5,674 bases of DNA, taken from positions 1 to 5,674 of the forward strand of contig JAFVTB010000175.1 in assembly GCA_017503445.1 (NCBI GenBank). Reading direction: 5' to 3'. The stretch is from Clostridia bacterium. Lineage in GTDB: Bacteria; Bacillota; Clostridia; Christensenellales; UBA1242. Shown here in pieces: positions 1 to 5,674 of this stretch. Position numbers and translations under genes: made by a program. Positions within the stretch are counted from its first letter, which is position 1; every line of letters begins with the position of its first letter. The notes under the pieces were generated by a model. The model made no database searches. It saw only the letters and a list, made by a program, of their open reading frames with translations, and was not told the origin of the DNA.

Positions 1-4
1 AAAA

Positions 5-26
5 ATATTTTTTAAACAAAAAATAT
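5..26 (-). terminator. A/T-only hairpin, weak terminator candidate after the small exported protein gene
   Basis: ATATTTTTT (26-18 on the minus strand) and AAAAAATAT (13-5) form a perfect 9-base stem around a 4-base loop. Four T residues follow to the window edge. It lies about 37 bases after the stop codon of the 614-63 gene. The stem has no G-C pair and the surroundings are nearly pure A/T, so it may be chance. Confidence 0.3.
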
Positions 27-62
27 AAAATAAATTATTTTTTTATTATTTTTTAATTAATT

Positions 63-614
63 TTAATTTATTTTCCAAATTTCTTCAAAATTTGCATTTT
101 GCGGAAGAGTTTCAATTGAAAAAATAATTGAATAAACATTGGCCGAATTTAACCCCTCTTCTTCTGCTGGAATTTGCAATTCTTTGACAAAATCCACCAT
201 CAAGTTTGCCGACAAAACCTCTTGGCAATAATAATATCCATCGTTGCCTGCGGCCCAATTTGATGATGTTGTAAGTGCAAGGGGGATTTGCTTTCCAAAC
301 TCATTAAACATCACCGCCTTGGCGCGCGCAACCGCGTTTTCTTGGTTTGGCTTAAGGATGATTTTCACCTCCTGCGGCACAAATGTTTGTGGCAAAACAG
401 AGCCGTGAAAAAACACACTTTGCGCGTTTGACCCCGCAGCATCAACAGAAATATTCAATGGTGTTCCAACCGGGGGCAGGCCCGGGCGATCGGGCTGATT
501 TGTTACAAATGGATTTTGCAAAAAAAGATACAGCGAAAGCATAAGCAAAACAGAAAGCATTACGATTGAAAAAATATACCAACTTTCACGCACACCAATT
601 TTTTTTGATTTCAT
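63..614 (-). CDS. Small single-pass membrane-anchored extracytoplasmic protein, possible TasA/camelysin-like fold
   Basis: I do not recognise a named family. The 183-residue product has a short basic N-terminus, one hydrophobic segment at about residues 12-33 and a Pro/Gly-rich linker at 38-53. The rest is a polar domain of about 130 residues with alternating hydrophobic positions typical of beta-strands. No lipobox and no clear signal-peptidase I site is visible, so it probably stays anchored with the C-terminus outside. Residues 93-103 (NAVARAKAVMF), the W..GNDGYYYC stretch at 120-130 and the ending YSIIFSIETLPQNANFEEIW loosely resemble TasA/camelysin-type exported beta-sandwich proteins, which often carry a W..g.DGYYYY motif. 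This is memory-based inference. I chose the ATG at 614 because it puts basic residues directly before the membrane segment. The open frame continues to 782 but would overlap the flippase gene and cross a terminator. No Shine-Dalgarno precedes 614, so the start is uncertain. Confidence 0.72.
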   Translation of the reverse strand: MKSKKIGVRESWYIFSIVMLSVLLMLSLYLFLQNPFVTNQPDRPGLPPVGTPLNISVDAAGSNAQSVFFHGSVLPQTFVPQEVKIILKPNQENAVARAKAVMFNEFGKQIPLALTTSSNWAAGNDGYYYCQEVLSANLMVDFVKELQIPAEEEGLNSANVYSIIFSIETLPQNANFEEIWKIN

Positions 615-653
615 AATAATATTTTTTGAAAATAAAAAATATATATGCAAAAT

Positions 654-675
654 AAAAAAAGGCAAAACGCCTTTT
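654..675 (-). terminator. Intrinsic terminator overlapping the flippase stop codon
   Basis: On the minus strand AAAAGGC (675-669) pairs with GCCTTTT (663-657) around a GTTTT loop, followed by three more T residues to 654. Counting the paired ones, the T run is seven long. The stem starts within the TAA stop codon (676-674). The core has only three G-C pairs, so efficiency may be moderate. On the plus strand the same hairpin has only four T residues, all within the stem, and is followed by A. Confidence 0.68.
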
Positions 676-1969
676 AAAATATTTGTCCTGATTTTCGCTT
701 CTTTTCCGCGGAAAATTCGTGAAGTTTGTCTTGAGCAAAGGTGACGCTTTCGGCCTGCAACTCCCATTTCTTTTTTAACCAAGAATATTTGCGGTTGCCA
801 ATTGCGTTGTCATACGCCATCACAAGAATGCCCTGGATAAGAGTGATATAATAAGTTAAGAACCGCCAAATCAGAAGCGCCCATGTCAACATTGAGGACG
901 GCGAAATCAGCACAGCAAACAAACTTGTGAATGAAAGTTCAGAAACACCGGTACCGCCTGGAAGTGGGATGAAACTTGCAGCCATATCAATCATCACACC
1001 AAACAAGAAAATTTGCCAATACATGGAAAAATCAATAGAGCCCATCATAACGCAGTAAACCACAAATACCACGCTGTAGTGCAAAATAATTGACACGAAG
1101 CTTGTGATAATCATTTTTGCAAACAGCCAGCCGTCTTTAAGAAAACTTTTCAGCGTGACTTGGAAATCTGTTACAATTTTGATAACTTGATTGTATCGTT
1201 TTTCATAATCTTTGATAACTTTTATTTTTTGCAGCGCTTTCAAGATAAACACCACAATTTTTTTGCCCACGCGCTGGTTGATTGATAACACAATCACCGC
1301 AACCATTAAAAGCGAATTCATTGCCCAGCCCACAAAACACAAAATTTGTGTGAAACCGCTGCTGGTCACCAAGCCAACAATAAGGCAAATCGTCCAAACA
1401 ACGCTTATGCAAAGTTGGTTGATAACATATTTTCCAATCGGAACTGAAACCGCCGCCGCAACGTTAAGCCCCCGATTTTTAAGATAAAACACTTGAAATG
1501 GTTGGCCGCCCGTACTCATAGGCGTTATACTATCCCAATATCTGCCGATTGCATTTGTTTTATAACTGAGAAACGGCCGACTGCGCCCTGAGGAGGATTT
1601 GACAAGCAAATTGATGCGATAACCGTCAACACATTGAACCACAAACCAAAATCCCAGCGCCAGCAAAAGCAACAGCGGTGAAAATGTTGAATTGAGAAGC
1701 GTTGAAATTGACATATCTTCTTTGCCCATTTGCGTTCCAAAGATTATACCAATAACGCAAAGATTGACAAGAAAAAAAATCAGGTTTATATATTTGCTTT
1801 TTTTGGATTTTTGTTTGGCAACAGTCTGCTCTGCCTCATCAAATTCTTTGCGAAAGTTTTTGCGTTTGCAAGACAAATAAAGAACAGGAACACCCTTTTG
1901 GGCAATCCCAACATACATCTTTATATGTTTGTTTTTTATATAGACAACAGGTTTTAATTCTTTTTTCAA
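674..1969 (-). CDS. UPF0104 / LPG-synthase-TM family flippase-like integral membrane protein
   Basis: The 431-residue polytopic protein has about 7-8 hydrophobic segments, near residues 60-78, 96-115, 172-201, 207-229, 283-308, 315-335 and 345-386. Two hallmarks of the lysylphosphatidylglycerol-synthase transmembrane family (PF03706, the YbhN/MprF flippase-domain group) are visible: GRYWDSITPMSTGGQPFQ at 142-159 and FIPLPGGTGVSE at 333-344. Family members lack the MprF aminoacyltransferase domain when stand-alone and are thought to move lipids or lipid-linked glycans across the membrane; the substrate here is unknown. A basic, soluble-looking N-terminal extension of about 58 residues and a charged C-terminal tail of about 45 residues flank the core, making it longer than compact members. 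The start is TTG at 1969, supported by an AAGG ribosome site and a strong promoter just upstream. The alternative ATG at 1918 (residue 18) has no ribosome site. The gene appears to be its own transcription unit between two terminators. Confidence 0.9.
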   Translation of the reverse strand: MKKELKPVVYIKNKHIKMYVGIAQKGVPVLYLSCKRKNFRKEFDEAEQTVAKQKSKKSKYINLIFFLVNLCVIGIIFGTQMGKEDMSISTLLNSTFSPLLLLLALGFWFVVQCVDGYRINLLVKSSSGRSRPFLSYKTNAIGRYWDSITPMSTGGQPFQVFYLKNRGLNVAAAVSVPIGKYVINQLCISVVWTICLIVGLVTSSGFTQILCFVGWAMNSLLMVAVIVLSINQRVGKKIVVFILKALQKIKVIKDYEKRYNQVIKIVTDFQVTLKSFLKDGWLFAKMIITSFVSIILHYSVVFVVYCVMMGSIDFSMYWQIFLFGVMIDMAASFIPLPGGTGVSELSFTSLFAVLISPSSMLTWALLIWRFLTYYITLIQGILVMAYDNAIGNRKYSWLKKKWELQAESVTFAQDKLHEFSAEKKRKSGQIF

Positions 1970-1980
1970 TTGATAAACTG

Positions 1981-1984
1981 CCTT
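1981..1984 (-). promoter_or_regulatory. Ribosome-binding site supporting the TTG start of the flippase-like gene
   Basis: AAGG lies 11 bases before the TTG at 1969, slightly long spacing. A better-looking AAAGGA nearby (1992-1987) falls at or upstream of the predicted transcript start and would probably not be in the mRNA. No competing site precedes the later in-frame ATG at 1918. Confidence 0.5.
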
Positions 1985-1992
1985 ATTCCTTT

Positions 1993-2021
1993 AATATACC
2001 AAAAAAAAATGAGTATGTCAA
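1993..2021 (-). promoter_or_regulatory. Sigma-A-type promoter for the flippase-like gene
   Basis: On the minus strand, TTGACA (2021-2016) is followed by a 17-base spacer and TATATT (1998-1993). That is a perfect -35, a one-mismatch -10 and ideal spacing. The predicted transcript start is near 1986, giving a leader of about 17 bases that still contains the AAGG ribosome site before the TTG start at 1969. The -35 lies inside the terminator hairpin of the upstream PPIase gene and the spacer contains its T-tract. Confidence 0.78.
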
Positions 2022-2040
2022 AGATTATTTTGCATACTCA
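2001..2040 (-). terminator. Intrinsic terminator of the PPIase lipoprotein gene
   Basis: On the minus strand TGAGTATG (2040-2033) pairs with CATACTCA (2017-2010). An inner CAAA/TTTG helix (2032-2029 with 2022-2019) extends the stem past a single bulged A, with a 6-base loop. Nine consecutive T residues follow (2009-2001). It begins only 7 bases after the stop codon (2049-2047). On the plus strand the hairpin is followed by A residues, so it is directional. Confidence 0.88.
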
Positions 2041-2046
2041 AAAAAA

Positions 2047-3750
2047 TTAATACAAATCGCTGTAATGACTTGGATATGTTGTGATTTTGGTGCCAGCTTT
2101 AAGTGTGCTGAGATTCAGCATTTCCAAAATTGAAACATTATCTGTGATCAATTTTTCATACACCAAATCAAACACGGTTTTTGTGTTTAAAACAGAAAGT
2201 TGTGTGGTGGTGATTTTTTCAACAAGCGCAGAAAGTTCATCACCCGTTGCATTGGTCAAAGAGAACGCATCAATATCTGTTACATTAAACAAATTTTCAA
2301 CCGGTCCAAGATAAATCAAAATATGGATGCCATACGTTGATTCAACCATTCCACTGATATCGCCAATTTGGCCATTGCCGTTATCATAAAGTGCGCGAGC
2401 AGCTTCGTTGAATTCATCAACCATTTTGCTGTTTTTGGTTCCAATCACATAATCAAAATCTTGATTTTTGTTGCCTGTGTCTTCATTGAATTCATACATA
2501 TAATCATTGAACACATCAAGTTTTGCTTGGGTGCTGCCAGCGGCATTCATTGCGCTGCTGAAATCCGCATACAAATCTTCAACTGTGTATCCTTCACGAG
2601 GTTCACCATATGATTTTGCAAGGGTTTCGCTTACAAGTTGCGCGCGGCGTGTATCATAATCTGCTTGGCTGATATATCCATTTTTAAGAGATTCATCAAG
2701 CGCCTTGAATTTGTTTTCATCAAACTTTACAAGAATATGAGACACATAGAAATATTCGCCCAAATCAGCATCTTGTTTAATATAAAATGTTTCAGCACGA
2801 TTGCCCAAAATGTCATCATTAAAGGCAGAGGAATCAACTGAATATTTGATATAATTTGATGTCACTTTGCTTTCAAGATATCCAAGCACATCATTTACAT
2901 CAACGATTGAATATTCTCCTTGGCCTGCAGCAGCAGATTTTTGAAGATATTCGGTGTAAAGGGCAAGATATTTGTTTTGTTCAACTTCTTTATACACGCG
3001 GTTGATTTCATTAGACCAAATATCTTCATTCTTGGTTGAAAAGCCGCGGCCTTTTTGATATTGCTTAAGGTCATAAATATATCTTTGTTGCGCTTCTTTT
3101 GCCACATTGCTTTCAGCGATGTGTTTATCAAGTTCTTGTTCAACGGTGATTTGCACTGCCATATCGCCAAGTGGGGTATAAATCAGGTCTTCTTGAGTGT
3201 CATCGGTGTTGTCGATGATTTGGATTTTCCAATCATTATCCACTTTCACGATTTTTGCCTGTTTTTGATAAGCAGTGTATTCGGTTTTTTGTTCATTTTC
3301 AGCTTCTGAAGATTCTGGTTGTGGCAGTTTCCAATCGGCAATCACATCGGCTTCATAATCTTGCAAAAGCCCAAGCATGTTGTTATAGGTTGATTCCCAC
3401 ATTTCGTTGCGGTCATTGTTTTGAATTGTGATTTTGCCGGCGGAAATCAAATCTTTCACTTCGTTATACACAATTTTTTGGTCAATCAACAGGTTAACAA
3501 TATAATCCACAAGGTCCTTGCCAGAATATCCATTTTGTTGCAAGGTTTGACCATAGCGAGAATATGCCTGCATAAGGTCTTCCTTTGTGATTTTAATGTT
3601 TTTTGACGCGCTGTCTTCCGCCGTATAAGAAACGGTGGCAATCGTTTGTTCATAATAGGATTTTTTGTCCATTTGGAACAAATTGCAACCACTTAAAAGC
3701 GTGGTTAATCCAAACACTGAAACAAGCACCAGGGAAAGTCTTTTTTTCAT
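2047..3750 (-). CDS. Parvulin-type peptidyl-prolyl isomerase lipoprotein (PrsA/SurA-like foldase)
   Basis: The 567-residue secreted chaperone/foldase probably assists folding of exported proteins on the outer face of the membrane. Residues 1-22 form a lipoprotein signal (MKKR, hydrophobic core, lipobox LSGC with Cys22). Residues about 50-135 look like the helical SurA/PrsA N-terminal chaperone region, interrupted by an acidic stretch at about 143-190, with more helix at 200-300. The parvulin domain spans about 334-482: VSHILVK with His338, FDYVIG with Asp433, MVDEFNEAARAL with Met443 and Phe447, and a closing STYGIHILIY with His476. These are the expected active-site positions. The gap between VSHILVK and the NEDTG segment is about 85 residues, roughly 50 more than usual, so the domain carries an insertion. 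PrsA proteins are typically about 300 residues, so this one is large. The ATG has an AAGGAG site 5 bases upstream. It lies 47 bases after mfd with no terminator between, suggesting co-transcription. Confidence 0.92.
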   Translation of the reverse strand: MKKRLSLVLVSVFGLTTLLSGCNLFQMDKKSYYEQTIATVSYTAEDSASKNIKITKEDLMQAYSRYGQTLQQNGYSGKDLVDYIVNLLIDQKIVYNEVKDLISAGKITIQNNDRNEMWESTYNNMLGLLQDYEADVIADWKLPQPESSEAENEQKTEYTAYQKQAKIVKVDNDWKIQIIDNTDDTQEDLIYTPLGDMAVQITVEQELDKHIAESNVAKEAQQRYIYDLKQYQKGRGFSTKNEDIWSNEINRVYKEVEQNKYLALYTEYLQKSAAAGQGEYSIVDVNDVLGYLESKVTSNYIKYSVDSSAFNDDILGNRAETFYIKQDADLGEYFYVSHILVKFDENKFKALDESLKNGYISQADYDTRRAQLVSETLAKSYGEPREGYTVEDLYADFSSAMNAAGSTQAKLDVFNDYMYEFNEDTGNKNQDFDYVIGTKNSKMVDEFNEAARALYDNGNGQIGDISGMVESTYGIHILIYLGPVENLFNVTDIDAFSLTNATGDELSALVEKITTTQLSVLNTKTVFDLVYEKLITDNVSILEMLNLSTLKAGTKITTYPSHYSDLY

Positions 3751-3755
3751 TATTT

Positions 3756-3761
3756 CTCCTT
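3756..3761 (-). promoter_or_regulatory. Ribosome-binding site of the PPIase lipoprotein gene
   Basis: A full AAGGAG sits 5 bases before the ATG at 3750. It fixes this start and gives the lipoprotein gene strong independent translation after mfd. Confidence 0.88.
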
Positions 3762-3797
3762 AAAGTCTTATAATTTTACAACACCAGCACGCAAAAA

Positions 3798-5674
3798 TCA
3801 ACTGTTTTGGGGTATTTGCTTTTCCAAATCCGCCAAAAGCACGCAAAGGTTTTGCAATATTGTTGCCTTTTGGGTGAAAATTATATCGTTTTTTTCATAA
3901 AAATAAAGTTTAAAGCCATCTTGATTAACTTGCACTTGACGCACGCCCAATTTTTGGCACAAATTTTTAAGCACAGAAATTTTTGCAAGGTTTTGCACTT
4001 CAGTTGGCACCTTGCCAAACGTGGATTCAATGTTTTTCAAAAATTCTTGGGCGGTTTTTTGGCTTTCAAGTGCGCTGATTTCCGTGATAAGCTTCAGGCG
4101 TTCATCTTGGCTTTCAATAAACCATTCAGGCACAAAAGCATCAAGGGCGATGATGATTTTTACATCGCGAAGCGCCTCAACCTTTTCCCCCTTAAGTTCC
4201 TTCAGCGCAACATTTAAAAGCTTATAATACAGGTCATATCCCACCTTCATCATATTGCCGCTTTGCTGTTTGCCAAGCACATTGCCCGCACCGCGAATAT
4301 CCAAATCCGCCATTGCAATCTTAAGCCCACTGCCAAGCGATGTGTTTTCCATAAGCGCAGAAAGCCGACGATATGCATTTTCACTGACTTGTTTACCTTC
4401 TTTGATAAGAAAATATGCAAACGCGGGTTTATCACCCCTGCCAACGCGGCCGCGAATTTGATATGCCTGCGAAAGCCCAAGTTTGTCCGCATCAATCACA
4501 ATAAGCGTGTTTGCGCTTGGCAAATCAATGCCGTTTTCGATAAGTGTTGTGCTGACCAAAATTTGATATTCTTTGGCATAAAGTTTAAAAATCGTGTCTT
4601 CCAAAACTTTTTGTGAAAGCCGCCCATGCGCCACACCAATTTTGGCATTTGGGGCAAGGTGCTTTATCTTTGCGGCAAAATCAAAGATTTTTTCAATGTT
4701 GTTAAAGATGATCAAAACTTGGCCATCGCGGGCAAGTTCGGTTTGAATGGCGCGCTGGATAAGCCCTTCATCAAATTCCGTTACAAATGTTTGCACGGGC
4801 AGGCGCTGGCGCGGCGGTGTGTCGATGATGCTGATATCGCGAATGCCGGTCAAGCTCATATGCAGGGTACGCGGAATTGGGGTTGCCGAAAGTGAAAGCA
4901 CATCAATGTTGTTTTTCAGGTTTTTGATTTTTTCTTTGTCTTCCACGCCAAAGCGCTGTTCTTCATCAAGCACCAAAAGCGAAAGATTTTTGAACGCCAC
5001 CTTGCTTGAAAGCAGTTTATGCGTGCCGCAAACAACATCAATCGTGCCATCCGCAAGCCCCGCAAGAACCTTTGATTCTTCACTTTTTGTCATCAAACGA
5101 TTAAAGCGCGCAGTTTTCACCATAAAGCCCGCAAAGCGTTTTTGGCAGGTTTGATAATGCTGCTGTGCCAAAACAGTTGTTGGGCACAAAAATGCCACCT
5201 GTTTGCCCGAAAGCACGGCTTTATAAATTGCGCGAAGGGCAACCTCGGTTTTCCCAAAACCAACATCACCACACACAAGGCGATCCATAATTTTTGTGCT
5301 TTCCATATCATGCTTAATATCGGCAATGGCGCGAAGTTGATCGGGGGTTTCTTCAAACGGAAAGGCATCATCAAACTGCTCTGACAAATAATCATCTTTG
5401 GCATACACCACGCCCTTGGCTTTTTCACGCGCGGCATAAAGCTTCAAAAGGTCAAACGCCATTTCCTTAACGCTTTTGTAAACCTTTTCCTTGACGCGCG
5501 CAAAATCTGCGCCGCCAAGTTTGTTCAATTTTGGGCTTTCTTCGCTCGTGGAATAAAGCGAAAGCGCATCGGCTTGCTCGCTGGGCAAATAGAACCTGTC
5601 GCCGCCAGCATATTCAATGATGATATAATCTTTTTCAAATCCGGAAAGTGCAAGCTTTTCAATGCCCACACACT
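3798..5674 (-). CDS. mfd: Transcription-repair coupling factor Mfd, C-terminal part (5' end beyond the window)
   Basis: Mfd is an ATP-dependent DNA translocase that pushes stalled RNA polymerase off damaged DNA and recruits UvrA. About 625 of a usual 1100-1200 residues are present; the UvrB-like N-terminal modules lie off the right edge. Counting from the codon at 5669, residues 1-45 are the end of the RNA-polymerase-interacting Tudor-like domain (GIEKLAL..., EYAGGDRFYLP). A linker helix follows (LNKLGGADFARVK). The first RecG-like helicase lobe has Walker A GDVGFGKT at 134-141, DEEQ at 235-238 and SATPIPRTL at 261-269. The second lobe has STTLIENGIDLPSANT at 373-388 and QIRGRVGR at 404-411. 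The TRG-type translocation segment is at about 445-475 and the C-terminal autoinhibitory domain at about 503-617. All key ATPase residues are intact. The last domain looks about 40 residues shorter than in Bacillus. The GTG at 5669 is internal, since the frame stays open to the edge. Stop is TGA. Confidence 0.98.
   Translation of the reverse strand, partial: CVGIEKLALSGFEKDYIIIEYAGGDRFYLPSEQADALSLYSTSEESPKLNKLGGADFARVKEKVYKSVKEMAFDLLKLYAAREKAKGVVYAKDDYLSEQFDDAFPFEETPDQLRAIADIKHDMESTKIMDRLVCGDVGFGKTEVALRAIYKAVLSGKQVAFLCPTTVLAQQHYQTCQKRFAGFMVKTARFNRLMTKSEESKVLAGLADGTIDVVCGTHKLLSSKVAFKNLSLLVLDEEQRFGVEDKEKIKNLKNNIDVLSLSATPIPRTLHMSLTGIRDISIIDTPPRQRLPVQTFVTEFDEGLIQRAIQTELARDGQVLIIFNNIEKIFDFAAKIKHLAPNAKIGVAHGRLSQKVLEDTIFKLYAKEYQILVSTTLIENGIDLPSANTLIVIDADKLGLSQAYQIRGRVGRGDKPAFAYFLIKEGKQVSENAYRRLSALMENTSLGSGLKIAMADLDIRGAGNVLGKQQSGNMMKVGYDLYYKLLNVALKELKGEKVEALRDVKIIIALDAFVPEWFIESQDERLKLITEISALESQKTAQEFLKNIESTFGKVPTEVQNLAKISVLKNLCQKLGVRQVQVNQDGFKLYFYEKNDIIFTQKATILQNLCVLLADLEKQIPQNS

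Noticed and set aside
1..62. AT-rich left edge as a replication origin or repeat element
   Set aside because: No repeated iterons or DnaA-type boxes are visible. It is simple A/T-rich intergenic sequence, with only one weak hairpin.
615..782. Longer N-terminus for the small exported protein, starting at 782
   Set aside because: It would overlap 109 bases of the flippase coding region, run through a terminator and bury the membrane anchor behind 56 basic, non-signal-like residues.
3767..3794. Possible promoter before the PPIase gene (TTGCGT, 16 bases, TATAAG)
   Set aside because: The -35 matches consensus at only three positions and the region is AT-rich. With no terminator after mfd, readthrough explains expression as well.
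3798..3800. TGA read as tryptophan (mycoplasma-type code), given the AT-rich sequence
   Set aside because: All visible Trp codons are TGG and the TGA falls at a plausible Mfd end. No in-frame TGA occurs inside any of the four genes.
3807..4616. Plus-strand open frames of 71-136 codons antisense to mfd
   Set aside because: They lie entirely opposite an intact conserved helicase gene, have no ribosome sites and give unrecognisable compositions. They are shadows of mfd codon bias.
5667..5669. GTG as a genuine start of a shorter helicase
   Set aside because: The frame is open to the window edge and the sequence here matches the interior of Mfd (the GIGxYLGIE-like region), so the gene is cut by the window and not short.

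Overview
The window is a compact, AT-rich bacterial segment with four genes, all on the minus strand. Read in transcription order (right to left) they are: the 3' part of mfd (transcription-repair coupling factor, running off the right edge), a parvulin-type (PrsA/SurA-like) peptidyl-prolyl isomerase lipoprotein, an UPF0104/LPG-synthase-TM flippase-like membrane protein, and a small single-pass exported protein of unknown function. The clean lipobox, the strong AAGGAG ribosome site, the sigma-A-type promoter, U-tailed intrinsic terminators and the mfd-then-PPIase order point to a low-GC Bacillota (Firmicutes) member, probably from an uncultured clostridial-type lineage. That placement is inference. 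TGG encodes tryptophan throughout and mfd ends in TGA, so the standard bacterial code fits.

Layout: 5674-3798 mfd; 3797-3751 a 47-base gap with a strong ribosome-binding site and no visible terminator, so mfd and the PPIase are probably co-transcribed; 3750-2047 the PPIase lipoprotein; 2046-1970 a dense regulatory gap in which the PPIase terminator and a near-consensus promoter for the next gene share the same bases; 1969-674 the flippase-like gene (TTG start); 675-654 an intrinsic terminator overlapping its stop codon; 614-63 the small exported protein; 62-1 almost pure A/T, holding one A/T-only hairpin. No gap exceeds 300 bases. I see no tRNA, rRNA, CRISPR array, insertion sequence or prophage gene.

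Functionally, Mfd is a cytoplasmic repair helicase, while the other three products are envelope-facing: a lipid-anchored foldase, a multi-pass membrane protein and a membrane-anchored extracytoplasmic protein. The mfd-PPIase pairing resembles the pth-mfd-prsA-spoVT neighbourhood known in clostridia, but spoVT does not follow here. The transcription signals suggest three units: (mfd)-PPIase, the flippase gene, and the small exported protein, whose own promoter and ribosome site I could not identify convincingly. I found no clear novel multi-gene system. The best leads are the terminator/promoter overlap and the TasA/camelysin-like look of the small exported protein.
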